NCBI RefSeq assembly: GCF_905221025.1
Contig: NZ_CAJNBL010000034.1
Location: 22,720 to 86,719 of the forward strand
Source of the DNA: Candidatus Nitrotoga fabula
Lineage (GTDB): Bacteria; Pseudomonadota; Gammaproteobacteria; Burkholderiales; Gallionellaceae
Direction of reading: 5' to 3'
Length of the DNA stretch: 64,000 bases
The notes beneath the pieces are model-generated. The model was not told the DNA's origin. It searched no databases and worked only from the letters and a program-made list of their open reading frames with translations. Position 1 is the first letter of the stretch. Each line of letters starts with the position of its first letter. The translations under genes and the position numbers were made by a program. Below, piece after piece: positions 1 through 10,973 of this stretch.

Positions 1-1017
1 GTGGTGACTGCCAATAAGGCATTGTTGGCCATGCATGGCAATGAAATATTCGCTGAAGCCCAGAAAAAAGGGGTGATGGTTGCTTTTGAAGCGGCAGTGG
101 CAGGCGGAATCCCAATTATCAAGGCGGTACGGGAGGGATTGAGCGCTAATCGCATTGAGTGGATTGCCGGGATTATTAACGGAACAACCAATTTCATTTT
201 GAGCGAAATGCGCGAAAAAGGACTGAGTTTTGATTCCGTACTGAAAGAAGCCCAGCGCCTGGGTTATGCAGAGGCCGATCCGACCTTTGATATTGAAGGG
301 GTGGATGCCGGCCATAAAATCACTATTCTTTCTTCGATCGCCTTTGGCATCCCGATGCAATTCGACAAAGCATATGTTGAGGGCATTTCGAAACTGGATG
401 GCAAGGATATAAGATATGCTGAGGAGATGGGTTATCGCATCAAGCTTCTCGGCATTACCAAACGGAGCAATGCAGGTGTTGAGTTGCGCGTGCATCCAAC
501 CCTGATTCCTGCAAAACGCCTGATTGCCAATGTGGAAGGCGCGATGAATGCGGTAGTGGTTCAGGGAGACGCAGTTGGGCCGACATTGTATTACGGCAAG
601 GGAGCTGGCGCTGAACCGACGGCTAGTGCGGTGATAGCTGATTTGGTTGATGTGACGCGGTTACATACTGCCGACCCGGAACATCGTGTTCCACATTTGG
701 CATTCCAGCCGGATCAAATGGTTGACCTGCCCATTCTTCCGATTGCAGAGGTGCAAAGTTGCTATTATCTTCGTCTGCGTGTACAGGATGAGCCCGGCGT
801 ACTTGCCGATATTACCCGCGTGCTGGCAGATGAGAAAATTTCAATTGATGCCGTAATCCAGAAGGAACCGGGTGAAGGAGAAAAGGAGGCGGACTTGATT
901 CTGCTTACCCACTTGATCTCTGAAAAATGGATGAACGGAGCGATCTCGAAACTGGAAAAATTGCCGGTGGTTGTGGGTAAGGTGACGCGTATTCGTATGG
1001 AGGAGCTGGGCAAATAG
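1..1017 (+). CDS. hom: Homoserine dehydrogenase (5'-truncated by window edge)
   Basis: Catalyses NAD(P)H-dependent reduction of aspartate semialdehyde to homoserine, the branch point to threonine and methionine. The visible 338 residues start inside the nucleotide-binding domain (VVTANKALLA), so the GTG at base 1 is not the real start; roughly 95-100 residues should lie upstream, judging from the usual ~435-residue length. The catalytic-domain signature is present: NGTTNFIL, then ADPTFDIEGVDAGHK with its conserved Asp and Lys, then GAGAEPTASAV. From about residue 255 there is an ACT domain (LRLRVQDEPGVLADITRVL), the usual site of allosteric threonine feedback. thrC follows on the same strand after 93 bp, so the two probably form the common hom-thrC unit. 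Confidence 0.96.
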   Translation: MVTANKALLAMHGNEIFAEAQKKGVMVAFEAAVAGGIPIIKAVREGLSANRIEWIAGIINGTTNFILSEMREKGLSFDSVLKEAQRLGYAEADPTFDIEGVDAGHKITILSSIAFGIPMQFDKAYVEGISKLDGKDIRYAEEMGYRIKLLGITKRSNAGVELRVHPTLIPAKRLIANVEGAMNAVVVQGDAVGPTLYYGKGAGAEPTASAVIADLVDVTRLHTADPEHRVPHLAFQPDQMVDLPILPIAEVQSCYYLRLRVQDEPGVLADITRVLADEKISIDAVIQKEPGEGEKEADLILLTHLISEKWMNGAISKLEKLPVVVGKVTRIRMEELGK

Positions 1018-1110
1018 ATATCCCGGCTTCAGCGGGGCAGGATGGCTGGGAAAGGTTTTTTCTTGACTCTACATTTCAAGTAACAGGCGTGCAGCGAAGC
1101 GAACAAAAAC

Positions 1111-2547
1111 ATGAAATATATCTCCACGCGGGGGGAAGCACCCGCAAAAAAATTCACTGAAATCCTTCTGGGAGGACTTGCACCGGATGGTGGTCTTTAT
1201 CTGCCGGAAAAATATCCGCAGGTTACCCGGGCAGAGCTGGATGACTGGCGTAACCTGTCTTATGCGGATCTTGCATTTGCAGTGCTGTCCAAGTTTATGA
1301 CGGATATTCCAGCCGCCGACCTGAAGCAGATTGTTCACAGGACATATGCTTCCGGGAATTACCGGAACGGTCGTGCCGATTCTGACATCCAGCAGATTGT
1401 TCCACTGCGCACGCTTGAGCCTGGGTTGCACATTCTAGAGTTATCCAATGGTCCAACTTTGTCCTTTAAGGACATGGCGATGCAACTGTTGGGGAATTTG
1501 TTTGAGTATGTTCTGGAAAAACAGGGAGAAGAGCTTAATATTCTTGGCGCAACTTCCGGGGATACCGGATCTGCAGCTGAATACGCCATGCGTGGCAAAC
1601 GTGGCATCCGCGTGTTCATGTTGTCCCCTTATGGCAAGATGTCGGCTTTTCAGCGTGCACAGATGTATTCGCTGCAGGATCCGAATATTTTCAATATTGC
1701 CATTCGTGGCGTGTTTGATGATGCACAGGATTTGGTCAAAGGCGTATCAAATGATCATGAGTTCAAGGCCAGATATAAGATAGGCACGGTAAACTCGATC
1801 AACTGGGCGCGCGTGTCCGCGCAGATTGTCTATTATTTCAAGGGCTACTTTGCCGCAACGCAGTCGAGCGATGAAAGTGTTGCCTTTTCGGTTCCTTCCG
1901 GAAATTTTGGTAATATTTGTGCAGGGCATATTGCGCGCATGATGGGCTTGCCCATCGGACAGCTCATTCTGGCCACGAACGAAAATGATGTTTTGGATGA
2001 GTTTTTCAGGACAGGCGTGTATGTTCCACGCGCAGCGAACCGTACCTATCATACCAGCAGTCCGTCGATGGATATCTCAAAAGCATCCAACTTTGAGCGT
2101 TTCATATTTGACCTGGTTGGGCGCGATGCAACCACGGTGTGCGAATTATGGACTAAGGTGGATGCAGGAGGGGCATTTGATATCAAGGGGATGCCTTGCT
2201 GGCATGATCTGCCAGGGTTCTGTTTTGCATCAGGGAAAAGCAGTCACCTTGACCGTATGAAGATCATCCGCGAAATATGGCAGAATTTCGGGGTGATGGT
2301 TGATACGCATACTGCGGATGGAATTAAAGTCGGCCTTGAGCAGCGTCGCCCTAATTTACCGCTGATCTGCCTGGAAACAGCCCTTCCAGCCAAATTTGAA
2401 GAATCCATCATTGAAGCACTGGGGCGCAATCCAGAACGTCCGGCAGGGCTGGAGTGTATTGAAAAATTGCCGCAACGGGTGGAGTTGATGGATGCAAATC
2501 TGGAAATGCTCAAGGCATATATCAGCGCCCATGCCATGACTTATTGA
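1111..2547 (+). CDS. thrC: Threonine synthase
   Basis: PLP-dependent lyase converting O-phosphohomoserine to threonine, the last step after hom just upstream. At 478 residues it has the length of the long bacterial/fungal type. The PLP lysine is K120 in LSFKDMAM, and the phosphate-binding loop is ATSGDTGSAA. The N-terminal MKYISTRGEAPAKKFTEILL matches the family start, supporting ATG 1111. There is no strong Shine-Dalgarno in front of this ATG. The following 250 bp carries no gene, so the operon ends here. Confidence 0.97.
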   Translation: MKYISTRGEAPAKKFTEILLGGLAPDGGLYLPEKYPQVTRAELDDWRNLSYADLAFAVLSKFMTDIPAADLKQIVHRTYASGNYRNGRADSDIQQIVPLRTLEPGLHILELSNGPTLSFKDMAMQLLGNLFEYVLEKQGEELNILGATSGDTGSAAEYAMRGKRGIRVFMLSPYGKMSAFQRAQMYSLQDPNIFNIAIRGVFDDAQDLVKGVSNDHEFKARYKIGTVNSINWARVSAQIVYYFKGYFAATQSSDESVAFSVPSGNFGNICAGHIARMMGLPIGQLILATNENDVLDEFFRTGVYVPRAANRTYHTSSPSMDISKASNFERFIFDLVGRDATTVCELWTKVDAGGAFDIKGMPCWHDLPGFCFASGKSSHLDRMKIIREIWQNFGVMVDTHTADGIKVGLEQRRPNLPLICLETALPAKFEESIIEALGRNPERPAGLECIEKLPQRVELMDANLEMLKAYISAHAMTY

Positions 2548-2795
2548 ATTGGATTCATGTCCTGATTGGGTTTTTGTCCGCAATTTTCTTAATCCTGTTG
2601 CACCCGGAAAATGAATTGACTCTCTGAACGCTCCATTGAATTGGCGAGCCACATTTTAATATAAATCAATTGCCCAGGTTTCGTTTCATGGCCTGGTGCT
2701 GATGCATCCTTTGCGCATCTGTTGTTCGGTTTGCTATCCATCGGGTGTAGAATGACCATTATTGGTTGATTATCTATCCTGCCCTGTGTGTGCTG
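2548..2795. other. Intergenic region between thrC and sdhC
   Basis: No convincing ORF. It should contain the thrC terminator (no clear hairpin with a T-run was found) and the promoter of the sdh operon; see the candidate at 2636-2665. Confidence 0.6.
2636..2665 (+). promoter_or_regulatory. Candidate sigma-70 promoter for the sdh operon
   Basis: TTGAAT at 2636-2641 and TATAAA at 2660-2665 are separated by 18 bp and lie about 130 bp ahead of sdhC. Both hexamers differ from consensus by one base. This is pattern matching only. Confidence 0.35.
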
Positions 2796-3170
2796 ATGAA
2801 TAGAAAACGTCCCATACATCTTGATTTGTTCCGGATCAGACTACCTTTGCCGGGTCTGGTTTCTATACTTCATCGCATTAGTGGGCTGTTGCTGTTTCTG
2901 GCATTGCCGTTGTTGCTGTTGTTGCTGCAATATAGCCTGCTTTCCATTGAAACTTATACCCAACTAGTAGCAGTACTGCAACTCCCTGTTGTCAAAGTGT
3001 CATTGATTATCCTGGTGTGGGCATTGTTACACCATTTTTTTGCAGGGATACGCTTTCTCGTGATTGATATGCATATTGGCGTAGGGTTACCTCAGGCACG
3101 AGCAAGCAGTAAATATGTTTTGTTCCTGAGCGTGGGCTTGACCTTGCTGGCAGGAGTGTGGCTTTGGTAG
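2796..3170 (+). CDS. sdhC: Succinate dehydrogenase cytochrome b556 subunit
   Basis: Membrane anchor of complex II that helps bind heme b and ubiquinone. Three hydrophobic segments are visible in 124 residues. SILHRISG is the family signature (His-Arg-x-Ser-Gly near the quinone site), and HHFFAGIRFLVID carries the predicted heme-ligand histidine. I chose ATG 2796 (MNRKRPIHLDLFRI) over an upstream in-frame start at 2766 because family members begin with this N-R-P-x-x-L-D-L stretch. It overlaps sdhD by 13 bp. Confidence 0.93.
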   Translation: MNRKRPIHLDLFRIRLPLPGLVSILHRISGLLLFLALPLLLLLLQYSLLSIETYTQLVAVLQLPVVKVSLIILVWALLHHFFAGIRFLVIDMHIGVGLPQARASSKYVLFLSVGLTLLAGVWLW

Positions 3171-3538
3171 ATCGAATTGTCACCGGGGCGCATTACGGGT
3201 TGCGGGGCTGGCTGGTGCAGCGCATCAGCGCAGTCATCATGGCGGTTTATGTTTTTTTTGTTGCTGGCTATATTGTGCTGAATTCGCACTTCGGGGATCA
3301 TTTGGGGCGCGGCGGGCTGGATTATTATAAATGGGTGATGTTATTTTCAAATCCCCTAATGCGTTCCTTTACCCTGCTGTTTCTGATTGCTCTGTTTTAT
3401 CATGCATGGATCGGGTTGCGGGATATAGTGATGGATTATGTCCGGTCTGCAAAGGTACGCCTGCTGATTTATGTATTGCTGACAGTATTACTTTTACTGT
3501 ATTCGATTTGGGCGGTACAAATTTTGTGGGGAATCTGA
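3158..3538 (+). CDS. sdhD: Succinate dehydrogenase membrane anchor subunit
   Basis: Second membrane anchor of complex II. Three transmembrane helices; [11 protein letters not shown] corresponds to the quinone-site helix and [16 protein letters not shown] to the helix with the heme-binding His. There is no ATG start. GTG 3158 lies only 1 nt from the AGGAG at 3152-3156, so TTG 3164, spaced 7 nt, is at least as likely; the difference is two residues. Its stop overlaps the sdhA ATG by one base. Confidence 0.92.
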   Translation: MALVDRIVTGAHYGLRGWLVQRISAVIMAVYVFFVAGYIVLNSHFGDHLGRGGLDYYKWVMLFSNPLMRSFTLLFLIALFYHAWIGLRDIVMDYVRSAKVRLLIYVLLTVLLLLYSIWAVQILWGI

Positions 3539-5301
3539 TGGCGGTTGCGAAACGTACATTTGACGTGGTAATCGTAGGGGCAGGTGGCTCCGGGATGCGT
3601 GCAGCCTTGGCATTGTCCGAGGCAGGTTTGAAAGTGGCGGTGCTGTCCAAGGTTTTTCCCACGCGTTCGCATACGGTAGCAGCTCAGGGAGGCATAGCTG
3701 CATCGCTGGGGAATATCAGCGAAGACAATTGGCATTGGCATATGTATGACACCGTGAAAGGATCGGATTATCTGGGTGATCAGGATGCCATTGAGTTTAT
3801 GTGTCGTGCCGCGCCGGAAGTAGTGTATGAACTGGAGCATTTTGGCATGCCGTTTGATCGGCTGGACAACGGTAAAATTTATCAGCGTCCATTTGGCGGA
3901 CACATGCAGGATTATGGCAAGACTCCGGTGCAGCGTGCGTGTGCTGCGGCGGACCGTACCGGTCATGCATTGCTGCATACGTTATATCAAAAAAACATGC
4001 AGGCCAATACAATTTTCTTCGTGGAATGGATGGCCCTGGATTTAATTCGCGATGAAGATGGCGATGTGCTCGGGGTCGTAGCGATGGAAATAGAAACGAG
4101 CGATCTGATGATTTTTCAGGCGCGTGCTACGTTATTTGCAACTGGCGGTGCAGCGAGGATTTTTCAGGCAAGCACCAATGCATATATTAATACGGGTGAC
4201 GGCTTGGGGATGGCGGCGCGTGCAGGGATTCCGCTGGAGGATATGGAGTTTTTCCAGTTCCATCCGACGGGTGTATATGGTGCGGGAGTTCTGATTTCCG
4301 AAGGGGTGCGTGGGGAGGGAGGCTACCTGATCAATAAGGAAGGGGAGCGTTTCATGTCTCGCTACGCTGTCAATGCGAAAGATCTGGCCAGTCGAGATGT
4401 GGTTTCCCGCGCCATTGCCACCGAGATCAGGGAGGGACGGGGATGCGGGAAACATGGGGACCATGTTTTATTGAAGGTAGACCATATCGGCGATGCCGTT
4501 ATTCGCCAACGTTTGCCGGGTATTCGCGATATTTCCATGAGATTTGCCCATGTTGATCCTGCGCGGGAACCTATACCAGTGGTTCCCACCGCGCACTATA
4601 TGATGGGCGGGATTCCAACCAATTATCATGGCCAGGTTGTGGCGCCATACAGGACAGGGCCGGAAGAGATCGTGCAAGGATTTTATGCGGTAGGCGAGTG
4701 CGCATGTGTTTCGGTCCATGGCGCTAACCGGCTGGGTTGCAATTCATTGCTGGATTTGCTGGTATTTGGGCGTGAAGTGGCGAGGCAGATTATTGAGGAC
4801 CTGCAGCGCAGTCCGCACCCCAAATCCTTGCCTAAAGGGGCTACCGAGCTCCCGCTTGCCCGTCTTGCAAGGTTAAAATCACAGAAAGATGGCGAGAGCG
4901 TTGCGGAAGTCGGCGCGGAAATGCGGAGCGTGATGCAAAAACATTGTGGCGTGTTCCGTTTCCCGGATCTTTTGTCTGCAGGCATGCAGAAGATTCGTAA
5001 AGTGGCAGAACGGGCTGGCAATACCATGATTCATGATCAGAGTAGAGTTTTTAATATTGCATGCATTGAAGCACTGGAACTGGATAATCTGATTGAGGTA
5101 GCCCAGGCGACCATGTATTCAGCCGCCGCACGGAAAGAAAGCCGTGGTGGCCATGCAAGGGATGATTTTCCAGAACGCGATGATGACCACTGGCTGAAAC
5201 ATACGCTGTATTTCAGTGATGGCAAAAAACTGGACTACAAGCCTGTCCGTTTAAAACCGCTGACCGTGGAATCCTTTCCGCTCAGGGCGCGGATATACTG
5301 A
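3538..5301 (+). CDS. sdhA: Succinate dehydrogenase flavoprotein subunit
   Basis: Catalytic subunit that oxidises succinate to fumarate with covalently bound FAD. N-terminal dinucleotide fold [17 protein letters not shown]; the His of [10 protein letters not shown] is the covalent FAD attachment site; [10 protein letters not shown] and RGEGGYL are active-site segments; the C-terminal helical domain ends near residue 587. ATG 3538 overlaps the sdhD stop by 1 nt and gives the normal family length. The gene continues the operon, but an unusual 357-bp non-coding stretch separates it from sdhB. Confidence 0.97.
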   Translation: MAVAKRTFDVVIVGAGGSGMRAALALSEAGLKVAVLSKVFPTRSHTVAAQGGIAASLGNISEDNWHWHMYDTVKGSDYLGDQDAIEFMCRAAPEVVYELEHFGMPFDRLDNGKIYQRPFGGHMQDYGKTPVQRACAAADRTGHALLHTLYQKNMQANTIFFVEWMALDLIRDEDGDVLGVVAMEIETSDLMIFQARATLFATGGAARIFQASTNAYINTGDGLGMAARAGIPLEDMEFFQFHPTGVYGAGVLISEGVRGEGGYLINKEGERFMSRYAVNAKDLASRDVVSRAIATEIREGRGCGKHGDHVLLKVDHIGDAVIRQRLPGIRDISMRFAHVDPAREPIPVVPTAHYMMGGIPTNYHGQVVAPYRTGPEEIVQGFYAVGECACVSVHGANRLGCNSLLDLLVFGREVARQIIEDLQRSPHPKSLPKGATELPLARLARLKSQKDGESVAEVGAEMRSVMQKHCGVFRFPDLLSAGMQKIRKVAERAGNTMIHDQSRVFNIACIEALELDNLIEVAQATMYSAAARKESRGGHARDDFPERDDDHWLKHTLYFSDGKKLDYKPVRLKPLTVESFPLRARIY

Positions 5302-5658
5302 ACAGCGAAAATGTAAAATAAAATCCGGCGAATAGGCTGGGTCAGTTGCGGACCGCAATGGTGATGCGGTTTTTGCAGGTTGTGCGGGTGGGGCATGGTT
5401 TATGGTCAGTCCGGTATGGGATTATGGAAATCAGCAATAACAAGACTGTTCCCGGGATTGGGCTATCAAGGAACACGGGTCTTATCCTGGACAATGAGTC
5501 CTATGGATTATTTTGCTGTGCAATGTTACTGCGGATAAACGGATCAGGAAGTGCGACAGCGGACATCCCGGCAGCACCACTGTCAGCGCCGGTCGACTGA
5601 CTATGATACGGATGTGAGTAAGACAGCTGTTCTGAAATGACTGGCAGAGGGATGAATC
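5302..5658. other. 357-bp non-coding gap inside the sdh operon
   Basis: sdhA and sdhB are normally nearly adjacent. The only ORF here (5346-5600) has no recognisable domain and no good ribosome-binding site, and I do not call it a gene. No terminator hairpin with a T-run was seen. The gap may hold an internal promoter or be a remnant of an insertion. Confidence 0.5.
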
Positions 5659-6354
5659 TTGAAATTTAAAATTTACCGCTATAACCCTGAAACCGATGAG
5701 CAGCCGTATATGCGCAATTATGAGCTGGATATGGAAGCGGGCGACATGATGCTGCTGGATGCGCTACTTCTTATCCGGGAGCAGGATGATAGCCTGAGTC
5801 TGCGTAAATCCTGCCGTGAAGGGGTTTGTGGCTCGGATGCCATGAATATTAATGGTCGCAATGGGTTGGCTTGCATTACCAAGCTGTCGACTTTAAAGCA
5901 GCCGATTGAATTACGCCCACTGCCGGGCTTGCCCGTGATCCGCGATTTGATCGTGGATATGACGCAATTCTTCAAACAATATCATTCAATTAAGCCTTAT
6001 CTGGTGAATAATGACCCTCCTCCAGAAACGGAACGCTTGCAATCACCATTGCAGCGCGCGGAGCTGGATGGTCTTTATGAATGTATTCTCTGTGCCTGCT
6101 GCACTACGGCTTGTCCGTCTTTCTGGTGGAATCCGGATAAGTTTGTAGGGCCTGCCGGTTTGTTGCAGGCTTACCGGTTCATCGTTGATAGCCGGGATCA
6201 GGCAACGAGCGAGCGGCTGGATAACCTGGAAGATCCATACCGTTTATTTCGGTGTCACAGCATTATGAATTGTGTAGATGTTTGTCCAAAGGGTCTGAAC
6301 CCTACTGCTGCCATAGGAAAAATAAAAACCCTGATGGTGAAGCGCACAGTATGA
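5659..6354 (+). CDS. sdhB: Succinate dehydrogenase iron-sulfur subunit
   Basis: Electron-transfer subunit of complex II. The [2Fe-2S] domain has SCREGVCGSDAM and the later NGLACIT cysteine; the C-terminal ferredoxin domain has CILCACCTTACP and CHSIMNCVDVCPKG for the [4Fe-4S] and [3Fe-4S] clusters. At 231 residues it is full length. The start is TTG 5659: an in-frame TGA lies directly upstream at 5653, the N-terminal KFKIYRYNPE is the family start, and a GAGGG-type ribosome-binding site precedes it. The stop overlaps sdhE by 4 nt (ATGA). Confidence 0.96.
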   Translation: MKFKIYRYNPETDEQPYMRNYELDMEAGDMMLLDALLLIREQDDSLSLRKSCREGVCGSDAMNINGRNGLACITKLSTLKQPIELRPLPGLPVIRDLIVDMTQFFKQYHSIKPYLVNNDPPPETERLQSPLQRAELDGLYECILCACCTTACPSFWWNPDKFVGPAGLLQAYRFIVDSRDQATSERLDNLEDPYRLFRCHSIMNCVDVCPKGLNPTAAIGKIKTLMVKRTV

Positions 6355-6587
6355 AAGAGCTTGAGCGTTTAAGCTGGCGGTGTCGAAGAGGGATGCTGGA
6401 ACTGGATATTGTGCTGGGCAGATTTGTGCAGTTGCATTATGCAGATCTGGATGACATTCAGAAAACGGCATTTGATGTTTTGCTGGACATGCCCGACCAG
6501 ATGCTCTGGGATAGGATTGCCAGATCAGGTCCTTCTCTGCAGAAGGGCGAACAGTGTGCGGTGTTGGAGTTGCTTCGGACAGTTTAA
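6351..6587 (+). CDS. sdhE: FAD assembly factor SdhE (succinate dehydrogenase flavinylation)
   Basis: Small soluble chaperone (78 residues) that promotes covalent attachment of FAD to SdhA. The diagnostic RRGMLELD motif (RGxxE family) is at residues 11-18, and the C-terminal LLDMPDQMLWDRI is typical of the family. ATG 6351 overlaps the sdhB stop. Its position in the sdh operon fits its role. Confidence 0.93.
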   Translation: MKELERLSWRCRRGMLELDIVLGRFVQLHYADLDDIQKTAFDVLLDMPDQMLWDRIARSGPSLQKGEQCAVLELLRTV

Positions 6588-6644
6588 TGTTTGGCAGCCG
6601 AAAATTTTCGGGATAGCGAAGATGCAAATAAATTGGGAGGCATG

Positions 6645-7934
6645 ATGAGGGAAGAAAAACGTGTTGCAACATTGACTCTGGGGGATGGCAGGAGTATTGA
6701 ATTGCCAATACTCTCTGGCACACTGGGGCCAGATGTAATCGACATTCGCGGGCTGGGAAAACTTAATATGTTTACCTATGATCCGGCTTTCGTCTCCACT
6801 GCAAGCTGTTCGTCCAGTATAACTTTTATTGATGGGGAAGCAGGGTTGCTTTATTACCGTGGCTATCCTATTGAACAGCTTGCGGAAAATTCTGATTTTC
6901 TCGAGGTGTGCTATTTGCTGCTGCATGGTGAGCTGCCAAACGCGGAGCGAAAACATGATTTTAATAAGAAGGTGATGCAGCACACCATGGTGCACGATCA
7001 GCTTGCGCGTTTTTTTAATGGTTTCCGACGTGATGCGCACCCAATGGCGGTAATGGTAGGAGTGGTGGGAGCGCTTTCAGCTTTTTATCATGATTCGCTT
7101 GACATCAACAATCCGGAACATCGCGAAATTTCTGCATTGCGTTTGTTAGCTAAGGTGCCGACCATTGCTGCCATGACTTATAAGTATTTCACCGGTTTCC
7201 CGTTCATGTACCCGAGGAACGAGTTCAATTTCGTCGAAAATTTCATGTATATGATGTTTGCGACCCCGGCTGAAACTTATATACCCAACCAGAAGCTGGT
7301 ACGGGCGATGGAACGGATTTTGATTCTGCACGCAGACCATGAGCAAAACGCATCGACTTCGACAGTGCGGCTGGCAGGATCCAGCGGGGCCAATCCATTT
7401 GCCTGCGTATCATCAGGCATTGCAGCGCTATGGGGGCCTGCGCACGGTGGCGCGAATGAAGCTGTGCTTAAGATGCTGGAGGAGATTGGAGATGTGTCGC
7501 GTGTCGCGGATTTCATGAAGGGTGTGAAGGAAAAAAAATATCGTCTGATGGGCTTTGGGCACCGGGTTTACAAGAACATGGATCCGCGCGCGGAAGTGAT
7601 GCGGGCTACGTGTTATGAGGTACTCAAAGAGCTGAAGCTGGAAAATGACCCGTTGTTCTTAATGGCCCTGGAGTTGGAACAGATTGCGCTAAAGGACGAA
7701 TACTTTATAGAGAGAAAGCTGTATCCCAATGTGGATTTTTATTCCGGGATTGTGTTGCGTGCTCTGGGGATTCCTCCCAACATGTTCACAGTAATTTTTG
7801 CTGTGGCCCGTACCATAGGCTGGGTGTCACAGTGGAATGAAATGATTTCTGACAGCGAACGCAAGATCGGCCGTCCACGGCAGTTGTACCAAGGGGCAAG
7901 GCAACGTGATTTTGTGCCGATTTCCGCCCGTTAG
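6645..7934 (+). CDS. gltA: Citrate synthase
   Basis: Condenses oxaloacetate and acetyl-CoA to citrate, entry step of the TCA cycle. 429 residues, type II (hexameric, gram-negative) length. Catalytic His in [11 protein letters not shown], signature [14 protein letters not shown] with the second His, and catalytic Asp in YPNVDFYSG. Two tandem ATGs (6642, 6645) follow GGGAGG at 6635-6640; 6645 has the better spacing, and the product starts [12 protein letters not shown]. It lies 57 bp after sdhE, probably in the same operon. Confidence 0.97.
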   Translation: MREEKRVATLTLGDGRSIELPILSGTLGPDVIDIRGLGKLNMFTYDPAFVSTASCSSSITFIDGEAGLLYYRGYPIEQLAENSDFLEVCYLLLHGELPNAERKHDFNKKVMQHTMVHDQLARFFNGFRRDAHPMAVMVGVVGALSAFYHDSLDINNPEHREISALRLLAKVPTIAAMTYKYFTGFPFMYPRNEFNFVENFMYMMFATPAETYIPNQKLVRAMERILILHADHEQNASTSTVRLAGSSGANPFACVSSGIAALWGPAHGGANEAVLKMLEEIGDVSRVADFMKGVKEKKYRLMGFGHRVYKNMDPRAEVMRATCYEVLKELKLENDPLFLMALELEQIALKDEYFIERKLYPNVDFYSGIVLRALGIPPNMFTVIFAVARTIGWVSQWNEMISDSERKIGRPRQLYQGARQRDFVPISAR

Positions 7935-8049
7935 TGCGAAGCACTGGGGAAGCTGACGTTGCGGAATAGTTGTGCGTCCCTTTATTTGATTGCTTCGCAA
8001 TCCATCCGGGTTCGGCTTGCCATGAGCATATCCTGAGTCAGGTGGCGGA

Positions 8050-10956
8050 ATGGAAGGACATGACAGCATCGTAAAAAATGGATCATCACTTATGACGGCA
8101 GACATGCATGCCATGCTGGGCAACTCGATGCTGTATGGTGCCAATATGGCTTATATTGAAAATCTGTATGAGACATATCTGGCTGCGCCAGGATCTGTTT
8201 CTGACCAATGGCGTGTTTATTTCGATACCTTGCAGGGCGGGTCGCTTGCGCAGCCACGGGATATGGCGCATGGCCCGGTAATCCGGGCGTTTGCTGAATT
8301 GCCTTTTGCTTCTTGCGAGCATGGGGAACATCAGGGGATGGATCTGGCCCGCAAGCAGGTGGCAGTATTGCAACTGATCAATGCGTATCGTTTTCTTGGG
8401 GTGCGTCAAGCCAGCCTTGATCCGCTGGGTCGGCATCCCAAGCCTGAAGCTCCTGAGCTGGATCCGGTTTTTCATGGGCTTGCTGAAGTAGATATGGATG
8501 TAACATTCAATACCGGTTCGCTGGCGGGTCCACCACGCTTAACATTGCGCGAAATTTTGCAGTTGTTACGCCAGACCTATTGCGGCAGTATAGGTGTGGA
8601 ATATATGTTCATCAGTGATGTGGCACAAAAACGCTGGATTCAGAATCGCCTGGAAAATGTTCGCAGCATGCCAAGCTACAGTGCTGATATAAAGCGGCGT
8701 ATTCTTGAGCGATTAACGGCGGCCGAAACCCTGGAGCGATACCTGCATACCAAATATGTCGGACAGAAAAGATTTTCCCTGGAAGGCGGTGAATCGCTGA
8801 TTCCGATGCTGGATCATGTCTTGCAACACGCAGGTGCACAGGGTGTGCGCGAAACGGTTATCGGGATGGCACACCGTGGACGATTGAATGTGGCTGTGAA
8901 TACCCTAGGCAAACTGCCCCGGGATTTATTCGCGGAATTTGAAGGCAAGCACAGTGAAAATCTGACTTCCGGTGACGTGAAATATCATCAAGGATTTTCG
9001 TCGGACATTTCCACTCCGGGTGGGGCGATGCATTTGGCGCTGGCGTTTAACCCTTCTCATCTTGAAATCGTCAATCCGGTGGTAGAAGGTTCGGTGCGCG
9101 CCCGTCAGGACCGGCGCGGTGACAGGGAAGGACGGGAGGTCATGCCGCTTTTGTTGCACGGTGATGCGGCTTTCGCCGGACAGGGCGTGATCATGGAAAC
9201 GTTCAGTTTGTCACAGACGCGCGGCTATCGCACGGGAGGAACCGTGCATATCATCATAAACAATCAGATCGGATTTACTACTTCGGATACCCGTGATACC
9301 CGTTCTTCCTTGTATTGTTCTGATGTGGCGAAGATGATCGAAGCGCCGGTTTTTCATGTGAATGGAGACGACCCAGAAGCGTTGTTGCTGGTAGCTGAAA
9401 TTGCGCTTGATTATCGCATGACCTTTAAAAGGGATGTGGTGATTGATATGGTGTGCTTCCGCAAGCTTGGCCATAACGAGCAGGATGAGCCGATGGTCAC
9501 GCAGCCTTTCATGTACAGTTACATCAATAAGCATCCAGGAACGCGTGAACTGTATGCCAGGCGCCTTGTAGAACAGAATGTGATAGACGAAAAAGACGCA
9601 GGGGCGATGATTGCTGCTTACCGTCGGGCGATGGATGAAGGCATTAATCCGGTTCAACTTATAATCAGTAACTTCAATAAAGAATATGCAGTAAATTGGT
9701 CTAAATACAAAAGCGATGTGTGCTGGGATGTTGCGGTGGATACAACCGTGCCGCTGGAAAAATTGAAGAAATTTTCCCAACGGCTGACAGAGGTTCCGGA
9801 AAAGTTCAAGCTGCAGTCGCGTGTGGAAAAAATCATTGCAGATCGCCGCGCAATGGGCAAAGGTGAGCAACCACTTGATTGGGGGATGGCAGAGAACCTT
9901 GCTTATGCTAGCCTGGTGGCGGAGGGGATCCCGGTGCGCTTGTCCGGGGAGGACAGTGCACGCGGTACTTTTTTCCATCGCCATGCCGTCTTGCATGATC
10001 AGAATCGCGTAGAGTGGGACAAGGGGTATCATGTTCCCCTGCGAAATATCGCACCTGATCAGGCTGATTTTACCGTAATTGATTCCATTCTTTCAGAAGA
10101 GGCCGTGCTGGCGTTTGAGTATGGTTATGCGAGCGCAGAGCCCAATACTCTGGTGATATGGGAAGCACAGTTTGGAGACTTTGCAAATGGCGCCCAAGTG
10201 GTAATCGATCAATTTATTTCATCGGGAGAAGCCAAGTGGGGGCGCATGTGCGGGCTGGTTATGTTCCTGCCCCATGGCTATGAAGGGCAGGGACCTGAGC
10301 ATTCTTCCGGTCGTATGGAGCGGTATTTGCAGTTATGTGCTGACTACAATATTCAAGTGTGTGTTCCCTCAACTTCAGCCCAAATATTTCATTTGTTGCG
10401 TCGCCAGATGTTGCGTCCAATACGTAAACCCCTTGTCGTATTTACGCCTAAAAGCATGTTACGCAGCAGGGATGCTTTTTCACCCTTGGATGAATTAGCT
10501 CAAGGTTCATTTCAGCCAGTGATTGGGGAAAAGGGAGTGTTGCGTGCAGAAAGGGTGCGCCGCATTATCGTGTGCAGTGGAAAGATATACCATGAACTGA
10601 TGTCTGCCCGGAACAAAAGAGGTTTTGAAGCGGTAGAGGCGGGTGCTTTGTCTTCGGAAGAGGTAGCGATTATCCGGCTGGAGCAACTTTATCCATTTCC
10701 GCATGATGCTTTCAAGGCCCAGATTGCCAGTTTTCCCAACGCTACAGAATTGCTTTGGTGTCAGGAGGAGCCGAGAAATCAGGGGGCATGGCATCGCATC
10801 CAGCATTATCTGATGCGTCACCTGCGTGACAACATGCGACTTGTCTCTGCGGCGCGGCCTTCCGCAGCATCACCTGCGGCTGGATATCTTGCGGTGCATA
10901 ATGAGCAACAGAAGGCAGTGATTCATGCCGCATTTGGTTGTAATCTGGATCAATAA
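8050..10956 (+). CDS. sucA: 2-oxoglutarate dehydrogenase E1 component
   Basis: Thiamine-diphosphate-dependent decarboxylase of the 2-oxoglutarate dehydrogenase complex. 968 residues. The N-terminal [20 protein letters not shown] is the E1 docking region; [20 protein letters not shown] and [11 protein letters not shown] are cofactor and active-site stretches; [16 protein letters not shown] and the C-terminal transketolase region are complete. ATG 8050 follows a GGTGG-type site; an internal ATG at 8092 is an alternative. It is the first gene of sucA-sucB-lpd. Confidence 0.96.
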   Translation: MEGHDSIVKNGSSLMTADMHAMLGNSMLYGANMAYIENLYETYLAAPGSVSDQWRVYFDTLQGGSLAQPRDMAHGPVIRAFAELPFASCEHGEHQGMDLARKQVAVLQLINAYRFLGVRQASLDPLGRHPKPEAPELDPVFHGLAEVDMDVTFNTGSLAGPPRLTLREILQLLRQTYCGSIGVEYMFISDVAQKRWIQNRLENVRSMPSYSADIKRRILERLTAAETLERYLHTKYVGQKRFSLEGGESLIPMLDHVLQHAGAQGVRETVIGMAHRGRLNVAVNTLGKLPRDLFAEFEGKHSENLTSGDVKYHQGFSSDISTPGGAMHLALAFNPSHLEIVNPVVEGSVRARQDRRGDREGREVMPLLLHGDAAFAGQGVIMETFSLSQTRGYRTGGTVHIIINNQIGFTTSDTRDTRSSLYCSDVAKMIEAPVFHVNGDDPEALLLVAEIALDYRMTFKRDVVIDMVCFRKLGHNEQDEPMVTQPFMYSYINKHPGTRELYARRLVEQNVIDEKDAGAMIAAYRRAMDEGINPVQLIISNFNKEYAVNWSKYKSDVCWDVAVDTTVPLEKLKKFSQRLTEVPEKFKLQSRVEKIIADRRAMGKGEQPLDWGMAENLAYASLVAEGIPVRLSGEDSARGTFFHRHAVLHDQNRVEWDKGYHVPLRNIAPDQADFTVIDSILSEEAVLAFEYGYASAEPNTLVIWEAQFGDFANGAQVVIDQFISSGEAKWGRMCGLVMFLPHGYEGQGPEHSSGRMERYLQLCADYNIQVCVPSTSAQIFHLLRRQMLRPIRKPLVVFTPKSMLRSRDAFSPLDELAQGSFQPVIGEKGVLRAERVRRIIVCSGKIYHELMSARNKRGFEAVEAGALSSEEVAIIRLEQLYPFPHDAFKAQIASFPNATELLWCQEEPRNQGAWHRIQHYLMRHLRDNMRLVSAARPSAASPAAGYLAVHNEQQKAVIHAAFGCNLDQ

Positions 10957-10973
10957 ATCGGGAGCAAGACATC

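Noticed and set aside
5346..5600. 84-codon ORF between sdhA and sdhB
   Set aside because: No recognisable domain and no convincing ribosome-binding site; listed only as part of the gap.
9211..10032. 273-codon minus-strand ORF
   Set aside because: Lies wholly inside sucA, which is a complete conserved enzyme; no domain seen.
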